From a bacterium (GTDB taxonomy: Bacteria > Krumholzibacteriota > Krumholzibacteriia > LZORAL124-64-63), in contig JADJYS010000004.1 of the NCBI GenBank assembly GCA_016719645.1, positions 124,001-188,000 on the forward strand: 64,000 nucleotides of DNA, given 5' to 3'. Of the stretch, positions 18,878-28,244 are shown piece after piece; within the stretch, counting starts at the first letter, position 1; every line of letters starts with the position of its first letter. The notes under the pieces are model-generated. The model was not told the origin of the DNA. It saw only the letters and a program-made list of their open reading frames with translations, and searched no databases. Both the position numbers and the translations under genes were made by a program.

Positions 18878-19432
18878 TCAGGGCTTCAGCACGCCGATGA
18901 ACGGCAGGTTGCGGTACTTCTCGTCGTAGTCGAGGCCGTAGCCGATGACGAACTCGTCGGGGATCTCGAACCCCTTGTAGTGGATCGGCACTTCCTTCTG
19001 GCGGCGCGAGGACTTGTCCAGCAGCGTGCAGACGCGCAGGCTGCGCGGCCCGCGGGTCTGCAGCAGGTCGAGCAGGTGGCTGAGGGTCAGCCCGGTGTCG
19101 ACGATGTCCTCGACGATGATCACGTCGCGGCCGGTGATGTCCGTCTTGAGGTCCTTCTCGATCTTCACCACGCCGGTGCTCTGGGTGCCGCCGTGGTAGC
19201 TGCTGATGGCCATGAAGTCGATCTCGTGCGGCGCGCTCATGCCGCGCGTCAGGTCGGCCAGGAACACGAAGGCGCCCTTGAGGATGTTGACCAGCACGGG
19301 GGTGCTGCCGGCGTAGTCGCGGCTGATCTCGGTGCCGAGCTGCTGGACCCGGCGCTGGATCTCGTCCGAGCCGATCAGCACGCGCTCGATCAGGGGGTCG
19401 CGCTGGCAGATGTCCGCGTCGTCGTACTGCAA
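18878..19432 (-). CDS. hpt: Hypoxanthine(-guanine) phosphoribosyltransferase
   Basis: 184 residues. It converts hypoxanthine (and usually guanine) plus PRPP to IMP/GMP in the cytoplasm. Visible: LVNILKGAFVFLADL, the flexible loop ISSYHGGTQSTG, and the PRPP-binding motif VIIVEDIVDTGLTL. The C-terminal DEFVIGYGLDYDEKYRNLPFIGVL is characteristic of Hpt. It is located 20 nt after udk and 40 nt before guaB, so its product IMP feeds directly into GuaB. Confidence 0.97.
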   Translation of the reverse strand: MQYDDADICQRDPLIERVLIGSDEIQRRVQQLGTEISRDYAGSTPVLVNILKGAFVFLADLTRGMSAPHEIDFMAISSYHGGTQSTGVVKIEKDLKTDITGRDVIIVEDIVDTGLTLSHLLDLLQTRGPRSLRVCTLLDKSSRRQKEVPIHYKGFEIPDEFVIGYGLDYDEKYRNLPFIGVLKP

Positions 19433-19452
19433 GGTCGCCTCCCGTCGCGGTC

Positions 19453-20109
19453 TCAGGCCCGGAAGGCCCGCCGCTCCTGGATGATGCTCTGGATCCTGGC
19501 CGCGATCAGGTCGATCGCCACCTGGTTGTGCCCGCCCTCGGGGATGATCAGGTGGGCGTAGCGCTTGGTCGGGCTCACGAACTGCTGGTGCATCGGCCGC
19601 ACCACCCTCATGTACTGCTCGATCACCGAATCCACCGAGCGGCCGCGCTCGCGCACGTCGCGCTGCAGGCGCCGGATGAAGCGTTCGTCGGCGTCCACGC
19701 CCACGTAGAGCCGGATGTCCATCAGCCCGCGCAGGACCTCGGACTCCAGCACCAGGATGCCCTCGACGAACACGATGTCCGCCGGCTCGACCCGGCGCGT
19801 CTCCGAGCAGCGCGAGTGGGTCGTGTAGTCGTAGACGGGCACGTCGACCGCCTGGCCGCGCTTCAGCTCGGCCAGGTGGGCCACCAGCAGCTCGGTCTCG
19901 AAGGCGCTGGGGTGGTCGTAGTTGATCGCCGCCCGGTCCTGGAGGTCGAGGTGGGCGTTGTCCCGGTAGTAGGAGTCGTGGTGGATGATCTGGACGGTCT
20001 TGCCGGGGGCCGCCTGCTGGACGCGCAGGGCCACGGTGGTCTTCCCGGAGCCGGTGCCGCCGGCGATGCCGATGATGACGGGGGGCGGGGATGCCGGTGA
20101 GGGGTTCAT
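19453..20109 (-). CDS. udk: Uridine kinase
   Basis: 218 residues. It phosphorylates uridine and cytidine to UMP and CMP. Walker A is GGTGSGKT at residues 17-24; substrate-site elements are HHDSYYRD, YDHPSAFETELL, VPVYDYTTHSR, and the DIVFVEGILVL strand. The ATG at 20109 is preferred because homologues start shortly before VIIGIAGGTGSGK; an in-frame ATG at 20127 has no better ribosome site. First gene of the udk-hpt-guaB run, divergent from the truncated TlpA gene across a G-rich stretch. Confidence 0.95.
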   Translation of the reverse strand: MNPSPASPPPVIIGIAGGTGSGKTTVALRVQQAAPGKTVQIIHHDSYYRDNAHLDLQDRAAINYDHPSAFETELLVAHLAELKRGQAVDVPVYDYTTHSRCSETRRVEPADIVFVEGILVLESEVLRGLMDIRLYVGVDADERFIRRLQRDVRERGRSVDSVIEQYMRVVRPMHQQFVSPTKRYAHLIIPEGGHNQVAIDLIAARIQSIIQERRAFRA

Positions 20110-20130
20110 GGGCGGGAACGATACCATATG

Positions 20131-20200
20131 GGGGGCGGGAGTCAATGTTGGGGGTGGGGGGGGTGGGAATCGGGGGGTGCGTGGCGGGTCCGGCCGGGCA
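20131..20200 (+). other. G-run stretch (possible quadruplex or low-quality sequence)
   Basis: The plus strand has successive G runs of 3 to 8 bases separated by one to several bases, directly upstream of a gene whose 5' end is missing and in the leader of udk on the other strand. It could form a G-quadruplex. It could equally be degraded consensus sequence, because similar low-complexity blocks recur at 21295-21440 and 25525-25875. Confidence 0.4.
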
Positions 20201-20220
20201 ACCGAAGCCCCCGAGCCTGG

Positions 20221-21267
20221 TTCTCCCAGGTCCACGACTACGAGTTGAGCGCCGAGATCGCCATGGGAGCGCAAGGTGTGCAGATGACGGTGAGCCTGAG
20301 CTGCAGCGCCCTGCGCCCCGGGTACTGCACGGCGACGACCGACTTCCTCGGCATGAACAAGCACGTGGTCTGCAGCCTGGACTCGATGTGGACGACGAGC
20401 GGCACGTCGGATCGGTACTCCGCGGAACCCCGGTCCGGAGCCGGCACGGCTGAGCACGATTCGGAGTCCCCGTTCCTGCAGATGTTCCAGCCGCCCTTCC
20501 CCTTCGAATCGCCCTTGCGGCTTCTGACTCTCGATCCCGATGAAGATATCGACCGTTTCGCCTACGACGGCCGCGACACCCTGGAGACGGCCGACGGCCC
20601 GGTCATCTGCGATGTCTGGGATTCCATCCACGAGGAAGGTGTCGATGTCGAGGCCAGGATCTGGCTGGACGCGACGTCGAACATCCTCCGGCGAACGGAG
20701 GGCCGCATGACGAAACCCGGCGCTCCGGCGGGCACGTTCGGGGTGACGATCAAGTCGCTGAAGATCAATCCGGGACTCCAGCCCGGCGATTTCGTCTTCC
20801 GGCCGGCACCCGGCAGCAAGCGCGTCTCCGGGCCCGGCAAGCTGATGGTCGCCGATTCCCTCGAGGGCGAGACGCCCCCCGATTTCACGCTTCGGGACAG
20901 CGGCGGCGGGACCGTCGCCACGGGCGACTGGCGGGGCAAGACCGTGGTGATCGACTTCTGGGCCACCTGGTGCCAGCCCTGCCTGAAGGCCATTCCCGAC
21001 CTCGAGCAGTTGAGGCGGCGGTACGGCGACGAGGTCGTGATCGTCGGGGTGAGCAGCGAGCAGCCGGCGAAGATCGCGAAGTTCCTGGCGGAGCGGGAGA
21101 TCGGCTATCCCATCCTGATGGACGAGAAGGGCGAGATGGCGAAGGCCTATCGGGTCAGCCGTTTGCCCGCGATCTACGTGCTGGATCGGGGCGGGGTGGT
21201 GCGGGAGCATTTCGTCGGGGGGCAGGGGTTGGATGTTCTGGAGAAGGCGGTGGAGCGCGTCAAGTAA
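20221..21267 (+). CDS. TlpA-type thioredoxin fused to LolA/DUF2092-like N-terminal domain; 5' end missing
   Basis: About 348 recognisable residues. Residues ~1-190 (VHDYELSAEIAM, LDPDEDIDRFAYDGRDTLE, GPVICDVWDS, ARIWLDATSNILRRTEG, FGVTIKSLKINPGLQPGDFVF) have the beta-strand pattern of outer-membrane-lipoprotein-carrier-like/DUF2092 domains. Residues ~215-348 are a TlpA/ResA thioredoxin: PPDFTLRDSGG, VVIDFWATWCQPCLKAIPDLEQL with the CXXC redox site, LPAIYVLDRGG. Such fusions are exported thiol oxidoreductases of the envelope. No signal peptide or good start codon is present: coding character begins abruptly near 20221 after the G-run block, so the first ~50-70 residues appear lost to deletion or misassembly. 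Confidence 0.75.
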   Translation, partial: FSQVHDYELSAEIAMGAQGVQMTVSLSCSALRPGYCTATTDFLGMNKHVVCSLDSMWTTSGTSDRYSAEPRSGAGTAEHDSESPFLQMFQPPFPFESPLRLLTLDPDEDIDRFAYDGRDTLETADGPVICDVWDSIHEEGVDVEARIWLDATSNILRRTEGRMTKPGAPAGTFGVTIKSLKINPGLQPGDFVFRPAPGSKRVSGPGKLMVADSLEGETPPDFTLRDSGGGTVATGDWRGKTVVIDFWATWCQPCLKAIPDLEQLRRRYGDEVVIVGVSSEQPAKIAKFLAEREIGYPILMDEKGEMAKAYRVSRLPAIYVLDRGGVVREHFVGGQGLDVLEKAVERVK

Positions 21268-21742
21268 CAGCTGCTGCTGTGCTTGGGCCGCGACAGACGT
21301 ACGAGGGAGAGGTGGGCGGTGGGGGCCCGGCGCGGCGGGCGCGCTCGGTCACCTGCCGCGGGGGGCGTTCGGGGTTCACCCGGGCGTGTGGGGGGGCGGG
21401 CCGCGGGGGGGGCCCCGGCGCCGCCCGGCCTTCCCAAGCGGGGGGCTCCAGTACTTAGCGGTCCAGCGACCCTCCAGGCCTACCTCCAGCGGCTGGCCGT
21501 CAGCCTCCGCTCCTCAGGCCGCGGGCGCGACCTCGGGCCGCGGCGCCGGTTGCGTGTTGCCGGGGCGCTGCCGGGCGGTCCCGCGAGGGTCGTTGCACGG
21601 GCGTTGCGGGGCTCGGGATCTTCTGGTCGGTTCCTCTTCTGGCCGGGGTCCTCGGGGGATTCCCAGGCTGTTTCGTAAAATACACTCCCGCCACCATCAC
21701 TCGATGGCTCCCGGAACTCATGCCGGCATCATTTCAGCCGCG
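21268..21742. other. 475-nt gap without recognised gene, G/C low-complexity core
   Basis: Between the TlpA gene and the small lipoprotein gene. Bases ~21295-21440 are almost only G and C with long G runs. The following ~230 nt look like ordinary high-GC sequence but yield no convincing protein. A short plus-strand string (PATLQAYLQRLAV, near 21465) could be a remnant, but it is not identifiable. Confidence 0.5.
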
Positions 21743-22186
21743 CTAGTTCTCTTCCCGCGACTCAAGCGGATCACGCTTGAGGAATGCCACAAGACGCTGC
21801 GTGAAGACGTGACATTCATCTCCGGCGACCTGCACCGAAGACATGGTCCACGGCTCGTAACCGGCCTTGGTGACGACAACCGTGTAGACGCCCTCTCTCT
21901 CGTACGCCCCCATGATCATGGAATATTGGAGCGAATCGGGCAGGCCCTCGACGCAGAGGTCGGCGGCCTGCTCCTGGTAGCCGCCGTCCGTCAGCCACAC
22001 GGTCGCGCCGCAGGCGGTCGGCAGGCGGGTCTCAGCATCCAGGATCATCACCTCGATACCAGGGACGTATTGTGCAGTGCACGGCCTCGGGCTGTGCGGG
22101 GACGAGTCGTCGCAACCGCAGAGGGCGGTGGCCAGCAGGAGCAGCGGAGTGAACATCCGGGCTATGCGTGGAGCTTGGCTCATCAT
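21743..22186 (-). CDS. Small lipoprotein with carboxypeptidase-regulatory-like (Ig) domain
   Basis: About 147 residues. The N terminus MMSQAPRIARMFTPLLLLATALCGCDD is a lipoprotein signal with the lipidated Cys at the LCGC box. The body (IEVMILDAETRLPTACGATVWLTDGGY ... YTVVVTKAGYEPW ... VQV) matches the single-repeat transthyretin-like carboxypeptidase regulatory fold, a beta-sandwich often appended to surface proteins. ATG at 22186 is chosen because GGGAGG lies 6 nt upstream. Role unknown. It follows the RCC1-repeat gene on the same strand, 136 nt after that gene's 3' end. Confidence 0.7.
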   Translation of the reverse strand: MMSQAPRIARMFTPLLLLATALCGCDDSSPHSPRPCTAQYVPGIEVMILDAETRLPTACGATVWLTDGGYQEQAADLCVEGLPDSLQYSMIMGAYEREGVYTVVVTKAGYEPWTMSSVQVAGDECHVFTQRLVAFLKRDPLESREEN

Positions 22187-22322
22187 CAGCAACCTCCCGG
22201 CATTGGAATCGGCGTTGCTACAGCCAAGGGCTTAACGATGGCAACAACATCCTGCTGTCATGGCACCCGGCGCCCGAGACTGGCCCGCAGGATCCAGCGC
22301 CGCTCCCTCCCGCGCCCGCTCA

Positions 22323-24367
22323 TCAACGCAACAGAAGCACCTTCATGGCCTGCGACTCTGCCGTCGATCCTTTCAACCGAAGCAAGTACATCCCGGAAGA
22401 CACGTTCGTTCCCGCGCCGTCCCGTCCATCCCAACGAACTCGGTGCACGCCCGGCCCGAAGCTCCCGAGAGCCCTTGCCCCCAGGCGCCGACCGCTCATA
22501 TCAAAGATCTCCAGCGCCAAGGGACCCGACGCAGAGGTCTCGAACGAAATCTCCGCGGACGGGTTGAAGGGATTGGGAGACACGGAGCGAATCGCAAGAT
22601 GCGAGGCGCCGGGAACACGGCCGGGAACGATGTCCTCGATGCCGGTCGCCGATGAGCCTTTCAGCCCCAGGCTGTGGACCCCACCACCGGCGACGGCGAT
22701 GAAGCCCGTGTTCGGCGCGGGGACATTGCACTGGCCATCGACGTTTTTCCCCAGGCCACGATCGAACCGTCGCTCTTGAGCCCGAGGCTGTGCCAGTAGC
22801 CACCGACGACGGCGCTGAAACCCGCATTCGGCGCGGGGACATGGCACTGGCCGTAGCCGTTGTTCCCCCAGGCCACGATCGTGCCGTCGCTCTTGAGCCC
22901 CAGGCTGTGCCAGTAGCCTCCTGCGACGGAGATGAAACCCGCATTCGGAGCCGGGACGTTGCGCTGGCCGTAGTCGTTATTCCCCCAGGCCACGATCGTA
23001 CCGTCATTCTTGAGCCCCAGGCTGTGCAATTCGCCCCCTGCGAGGGCGACGAAACCGGCATTCGGAGCAGGGACATTGCACTGACTCGAACTGTTATTCC
23101 CCCAGGCCACGATCGTCCCGTCGCTCTTGAGCCCGAGGCTGTGGTGCCAACCTGCTGCGACGGCGATGAAGCCTGCATTCGGCTCGGGGACATTGCACTG
23201 GCCATAATTGTTCTTCCCCCAGGCCACGATCGCCCCGCCGCTCTTGAGCCCGAGGCTGTGCTCATAACCACCTGCGACGGCGATGAAGCTCTCGTTGGGC
23301 GCAGGGACGTTGCACTGGCCAGAGCTGTTCCCTCCCCAGGCCACGACCGTGCCATCGCTCTTCAGCCCCAGGCTGTGGTAGCCATAGCCTCCCGTGACGG
23401 CGATGAAGCTCCGTATTGGGCGCGGTGACGTTGGTCTGGCCAGTGCCGTTTGCGCCCCAGGCCACGATCGTCCCATCACTCTTGAGGCCAAGGCTATACC
23501 CGCCCCCACCTGCGGTGGCGATGAAACCCTCATTCGGAGCAGCGACGTTGCACTGGCCATCGCTGTTAAGCCCCCAGGCCACGATCGTCCCGTCGCTCTT
23601 GAGCCCGAGGCTGTGGTGCGCGCCTCTAGCGACCGCAATGAAATCCGCGTTCGGTGCGGGGACACTGCACTCGCCACGTCCGTCAGACCCCCAGGCCACG
23701 ATCGTCCCGTCGTTCTTGAGCCCGAGGCTGTGGTACACACCTCCGGCAATGGCGATGAATCCCTCATTGGGCGCGGGGACATCGCACTGGCCTGAACCGT
23801 TATCCCCCCAGGCCACGATCGTCCCGTCACTCTTGAGACCAAGGCTGTGGTCCCAGCCTGCTGCGACGGCGATGAAGTCCGCATTCGGCGCGGGGACGCT
23901 GCACTGGCCATACCAGTCATCTCCCCAGGCCACGATCGTCCCGTCGCTCTTGAGCCCGAGGCTGTGGTGCAAACCTCCTGCGACAGCGATGAAGCCCTCA
24001 TTCGGCGCGGGGACAACGCACTCGCCGTACTCGTTATACCCCCAGGCCACGATCGTACCGTCGTTCTTGAGTCCGAGGCTGTGTCCCGCCCCTCCTGTGA
24101 CGGCGATGAAGTCGGCATTCGGTGCAGGGACATTGCACTGGCCATAGTAGTTGCTCCCCCAGGCGACGATCGTCCCGTCGCTCCCGAGGCCCAGGCTGTG
24201 CCCCCGCCTGCTGCGATGGCGACAATGCTGTCGAGAGCCGCCGGCTCGACAACGACTTGCTGTCCCCACCCGATGATGGATCCGGTCGAGACGCCGTGGG
24301 CGGTGCCGATCGCCAGAGCAAGGACCGCCGACGAGAAGAACGGAAGAGCGCGCCACGCTTGTTTCAT
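22323..24367 (-). CDS. Secreted RCC1-type beta-propeller repeat protein with FlgD-like C-terminal module; three frameshifts
   Basis: About 680 residues once three frame breaks (near 24200, 23410 and 22747, the last in a TTTTTCCCC run) are joined. Signal peptide MKQAWRALPFFSSAVLALAIGTAHG, then thirteen near-identical ~39-residue units of the form HSLGLKSDGTIVAWGxNxxGQCNVPAPNxGFIAVAGG. These are RCC1-like blades; thirteen suggests nearly two seven-bladed propellers. The C terminus has SPNPFNPSAEISFE and GTNVSSGMYLLRLKG, the FlgD-like sorting module. ATG at 24367 has GGAGG 7 nt upstream. Inferred: surface or secreted binding protein. RCC1 proteins with such conserved blades are common in environmental bacteria, but their ligands are unknown. 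Confidence 0.82.
22680..24212 (-). repeat. Tandem 117-bp coding repeats (13 units)
   Basis: Internal repeats of the RCC1 protein. Each unit contains the string CCCCAGGCCACGATCGT (plus-strand sense) at ~117-bp intervals. Units are highly similar at DNA level, so recombination or assembly collapse could change their number. Confidence 0.85.
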
Positions 24368-24651
24368 ATCGCCACCTCCGTGAAGCGAGCTGCAAGTATT
24401 GCACAGTTCCTGGAATTTGCCGCCTTGTTTGGTGAATGTCGGATCGGCATCGGCGTATTTCGTCAATTGGCGTGGCCGGCTCGGCGGAGCGGGGCACCCT
24501 AAGGTTCCGATTCTTCTCTGATTGGCTCCCGCGATGCTCGCACTTTTACCGTCACCGCTACACTGTGGACGGGCTTGGCGCGGCGCTGGCTCTGCCTACG
24601 ACGCGACAAAGTCGATCCGTCAGCTTCAACGATCTGATAGATGTGTCACTT

Positions 24652-25501
24652 TCAACGCGATAGGGTCATCCTCCTAGTTGCAGTAAAATCATCAGTGACG
24701 AGCCGATAAAAATAGACCCCCGATGGCGCCTCCAAGCCGCGAATGTCTCGGCCGCCCCATACCTCCGCGTAGGCCCCCGCATCCACAATATCACCTTCAA
24801 TCAGTACATCTATTAGGCGACCCGCGACGTCATATATCATTAGACTCAGACGAGATTGCTCGGTTACTTCGAACAGTATCGTTGTTGCCGGATTGAAAGG
24901 GTTCGGGATATTCTGCTGAAGTTGTAAAGCGCTGCTGTCGACACGGCCGGGTATCGTGGTTATACTATCGTTGATAAATATTTGTACATCATCTACCCAC
25001 ATTGTTGATACATTTGTGATGTCTTGTGTTAGTATTTCCAGCGATTGCGCCCAAACTCCAAGCGTAAATACATGCTGTTCCCATTCGCCAGTAATCGGCA
25101 CACCGTTTCCCAACAACGTCGCGGATACTGTAGTCCCAACCACCATCATGCCCAACTCTAAACCAAGCCCCCCAACCAAGTCCTGTCGTGGATCCTTCTC
25201 GCGCCCATAATACGATGCTGTCGACATAAGCCGGAGAGGTGAAGACGTATTGGGCGAGTACTGCGTGTGCGGGATCGTAGCATTGATTTTCGCAGTCCGA
25301 TGGCCCAACTGATAGAGCGTGGAGTCCTGTTCTCACAATACAAGTACTGTTGACAATATACGGAGTGTTGTTATAGGAGCCATAGGTGAACATGGTTTCG
25401 GCCTGCTCAAATCCCTCGTAAAGAACTAGGGCGCCGCATGGGCATGAAAGCACCATTCCGGAAAATAGGGCCGCGGCTACTGCGACATTCAGTCGTTTCA
25501 C
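24652..25501 (-). CDS. Secreted protein with jelly-roll-like domain and FlgD-like C-terminal module; one frameshift; AT-richer
   Basis: About 282 residues. GTG at 25501 opens KRLNVAVAAALFSGMVLSCPCGA, a signal peptide. The middle (LYEGFEQAETMFTYGSYNN ... YVDSIVLWAREGSTTG ... VPITGEWEQHVFTLGVWAQSLEILTQDI ... WVDDVQIFIND) has the pattern of laminin-G/CBM-like beta-sandwiches that read '...W..Y.f.l...t.....DDV.i'. The C terminus is IPNPFNPATTILFE ... GLEAPSGVYFYRL, the sorting module. The frame breaks near 25160 (SIVLWAREGSTTGLG to GLGLELGMM). Base and codon use are clearly less GC-rich than in neighbours, a sign of different origin or constraint. Function unknown. Confidence 0.65.
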
Positions 25502-25524
25502 ATGGCACCAATAATTGGCGTCCT

Positions 25525-25875
25525 TAATGCCACGCCGGGGGGCCGGGCGCCCGGGGCCCCCCGCGGCGCCCCGGCCCCGGCCCCCGCGCGGGAGGCCCCG
25601 CCCGGGGGGGCGCCCGCGCCGCGGGGCCGCGGCGGCCCGGCCCGGCCCCCCGCGGCCCCCGCACCGGCGCGGCCCGGCCGCCGGCCGGACGGGCGGCCGG
25701 GGCGCACCCCCGCCCGCCGGCGCGGGCCGCGCCGCCCCGGCCCCGCCGCCGCCCGACCCGCGCCCCCACGCGGGCGGGCCGCGGGCGGGCCGGCGCCCCC
25801 CGGCGCCCCCCCGCCCCGGCCCCCCCCCCGGCGCGCCCCCCCCGGGGCCCCCCCGCCCCCCCCTCTCTTTTCCCC
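25525..25875. other. ~350-nt G/C-only low-complexity block
   Basis: Almost exclusively G and C, beginning just upstream of the GTG of the secreted protein and fading into C-rich then AT-containing sequence near 25870-25910. It is open in several frames on both strands, giving only Pro/Gly/Ala/Arg-rich translations with no domain. It is more extreme than anything else in the window. The rest of the 777-nt gap (to 26278) shows no gene. Confidence 0.7.
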
Positions 25876-26278
25876 TCCGGGTTTCCGCCCGCCCCCAAAT
25901 ATTTACCAAACACTGGGTTATCATGCTTGCTCTCCCCAGAAAATGATACTGTGCTAGTCTCGACCGCCTCTACCCCAACGCTACGTATCCAGAACTAGAT
26001 ATCCAGATCTTCTCGCAGGTTTTCCCGCGAACAGTTGGAGCCTCGGTTCAATAGGATTCTGCGATGCCATCATCTGGATCAAATTCGTTCATCCGTATCT
26101 GTGAGCATAGACAACCTGCACCCCCCTGTAAAGAATATCAGCCACAACGCACCCGCCCCCACTCACCCTCTTCCCCCATCCACCCCCAAGGGCCTATATT
26201 CCTCGAAACCCGGCAGCCCCACCCCGGCCGCCCATCCCATTGCCGACCCCAGGGCCCCGACCTCCCCGAGGAGCGCCG

Positions 26279-28153
26279 ATGAGATCCACCGCCCTATCTT
26301 TCAGCCCCGCCCCGGCCTTGGTCGCAGCCCTGCTCACGACCCTGCTGCTATCCAGCTGCGGCGGCAACGACCCCGCGGGCCCCCCTTCCCCCACCGGCCT
26401 CCCCGCCCCGGTATCCGACCTGCAAGCCGCATCCGCCACCCCCGAGTCCATCACCCTCTCCTGGACCGCCCCCGCCCTAGCCTCGGGCACGGGCCCGGTC
26501 TCGTCCTACGACCTGCGCTACACCCCCTACGGCCAGGAGAACACGGACCTCGCAACCTGGACGGCCGCCCCCGCGCCGCCCGCCCCCGCCGCCCCCGGCC
26601 AGGCGCAGCAAGCGACCATCACCGCCCTGACCGCCGGCGCCGCCTACGCCTTCCGCCTGCGCGCCACCGTCGACGGCACGACCTGGTCCGCCCCCTCGAA
26701 CCTCGTGATCGCCAGCGCCGACCCCGCCCTCGACCTCACCCCGCCGGCCGCCGTCGCCGACCTGGCCGTCCTGTGGTCCGGCGGCGACCGGATCATGGTC
26801 CAATGGACGCCCACCGGCGACGACGGCCCCCACGGCGCCGCCGCCGCCTACGAGCTGCGCAGCGCCGCCGAGCCGATCACCCCGGCGACCTGGGACGCCG
26901 CCACCCCCGCCACCGCGACGCCCGTCCCCGGCGGCGACCGCCTGCGCTGCCCCGTCGACGCCCCGGCCGCGGCCGGCGCCCTCTACGTGGCCCTGCGCGC
27001 CGTCGACGACGCCGGCAACCGCAGCGGCCTCTCGAACGTCGTGTCGGCCTCGCCCGCCGGCGGCCGCACCTGGCGCGTCGCCGCCGACGGCAGCGGCGAC
27101 GTGCCCACGATCGCCGCCGCGCTCGCGGGCGCGGTCCACGGCGACCTCGTCCTGGTCGGCCCCGGCAGCTACACCTGGCTCAACCAGGGGGGCGCCATGA
27201 ACCCGCTGGCGATGCTCTTCATCGCCCGCGACCGCACCGGCATCGTGCTGGCGAGCGAGGCGGGGCCCGAGGCGACGATCCTCGACGCGCAGGGGCAGCA
27301 GCGGGTCCTGTTCGTCCAGGGCAACAACGACGGCGTGGTGATCGACGGCTTCACGATCGCCAACGGCGTCTCCCCCCCCGCCGACGGCGACTACCCGATG
27401 GCCGGCGGCCTGGTGTTCCACCTGACCGACATCGTGGTGCGCCACTGCATCTTCACCGGCAACCGCGGCGGCCAGGGCGGCGCCGTCTACTTCGGCGGGC
27501 TGGGCTACCCCGTCATCGAGGACTGCCTGATCACCGGCAACACCTCGACCCAGTTCGGCGGCGGCCTCTACTTCGTCAACAGCCAGGGCCCGGTGGTGCG
27601 CCGCTGCACCATCGTCGGCAACGCGACCGGGGGCGGGGGCGGCGGCGTCGCCGCCGTCAGCGTCATCCTGCGGCTGGAGGATTGCGTGATCGCGGGCAAC
27701 CACGCCGAGCAGCGCGGCGGCGGCCTGGCGGTCTACGGGTACAGCAACGCCGAGGACCCGCCCGTGCCCGTGCTGGCGACCGGCTGCACCATCGCCGGCA
27801 ACGACGCGCCCCTGGGCGCGGCCGTGCGCATCGGGGCCATCGACGACGGCGGCGGTTCGATGCGCAACGGCCGGCTGTCGTTGGACCACTGCCTGATCGC
27901 CGGGAACACCGGCGGCCCCGCCTTCGACATGGTCGCGGACGGACGGCTCGACGCCGCCTGCTGCGACCTCTACGGCGACGGCGCCTTCGCCTTCTGGCCG
28001 GCCGGCACGGTCATCGACGGCGACGACCTGCAGGCCGACCCGCTGTTCTGCGACCTCGCGGGCGGCGACCTGCGCCTGCGCGCGGACAGCCCGTGCCTGG
28101 ACGCCGGCGGCTGCGGCCTGATCGGGGCGCTGCCGGCCGGCTGCGGGCGCTGA
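26279..28153 (+). CDS. Lipoprotein with two fibronectin III domains and right-handed beta-helix
   Basis: 624 residues. Lipoprotein signal with LSSC (Cys27). Residues ~40-150 and ~155-260 are FnIII domains (PVSDLQAASATPESITLSWTAP ... YAFRLRATVDG; PPAAVADLAVLWSGGDRIMVQWTPTGDDG ... LYVALRAVDDAGNRSGLSN). From ~265, a WRVAADGSGDVPTIAAALAGA motif starts the pectin-lyase-like parallel beta-helix, with coils such as IVVRHCIFTGNRGGQGGAVYFGG and YPVIEDCLITGNTSTQFGGGLYF. The end (DPLFCDLAGGDLRLRADSPCLDAGGCGLIGALPAGC) is the standard terminus of this protein type, without a FlgD module. GAGGAG precedes the ATG. Surface carbohydrate binding or cleavage is plausible; no catalytic residues are evident. Confidence 0.85.
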   Translation: MRSTALSFSPAPALVAALLTTLLLSSCGGNDPAGPPSPTGLPAPVSDLQAASATPESITLSWTAPALASGTGPVSSYDLRYTPYGQENTDLATWTAAPAPPAPAAPGQAQQATITALTAGAAYAFRLRATVDGTTWSAPSNLVIASADPALDLTPPAAVADLAVLWSGGDRIMVQWTPTGDDGPHGAAAAYELRSAAEPITPATWDAATPATATPVPGGDRLRCPVDAPAAAGALYVALRAVDDAGNRSGLSNVVSASPAGGRTWRVAADGSGDVPTIAAALAGAVHGDLVLVGPGSYTWLNQGGAMNPLAMLFIARDRTGIVLASEAGPEATILDAQGQQRVLFVQGNNDGVVIDGFTIANGVSPPADGDYPMAGGLVFHLTDIVVRHCIFTGNRGGQGGAVYFGGLGYPVIEDCLITGNTSTQFGGGLYFVNSQGPVVRRCTIVGNATGGGGGGVAAVSVILRLEDCVIAGNHAEQRGGGLAVYGYSNAEDPPVPVLATGCTIAGNDAPLGAAVRIGAIDDGGGSMRNGRLSLDHCLIAGNTGGPAFDMVADGRLDAACCDLYGDGAFAFWPAGTVIDGDDLQADPLFCDLAGGDLRLRADSPCLDAGGCGLIGALPAGCGR

Positions 28154-28244
28154 ACGCCGCCGGCCCGGCGGCATTTCGGGCTGGACGCGGACCCCTCGCT
28201 GCGGCATACACTTACGGCCACACCGCGCGGAACCGGAGGCGCCG

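Noticed and set aside
16128..20130. Fluoride riboswitch for the crcB operon
   Set aside because: crcB is internal with overlapping starts and stops, and no riboswitch-like leader was recognised upstream of udk.
22680..24212. Regularly spaced repeats that might be a CRISPR array
   Set aside because: The 117-bp periodicity is coding and in frame for RCC1 blades; there are no short palindromic repeats with unique spacers.
25525..25946. Pro/Gly/Arg-rich open frames in the G/C-only block
   Set aside because: Open in several frames on both strands, with no domain, signal or ribosome site; composition artefact.
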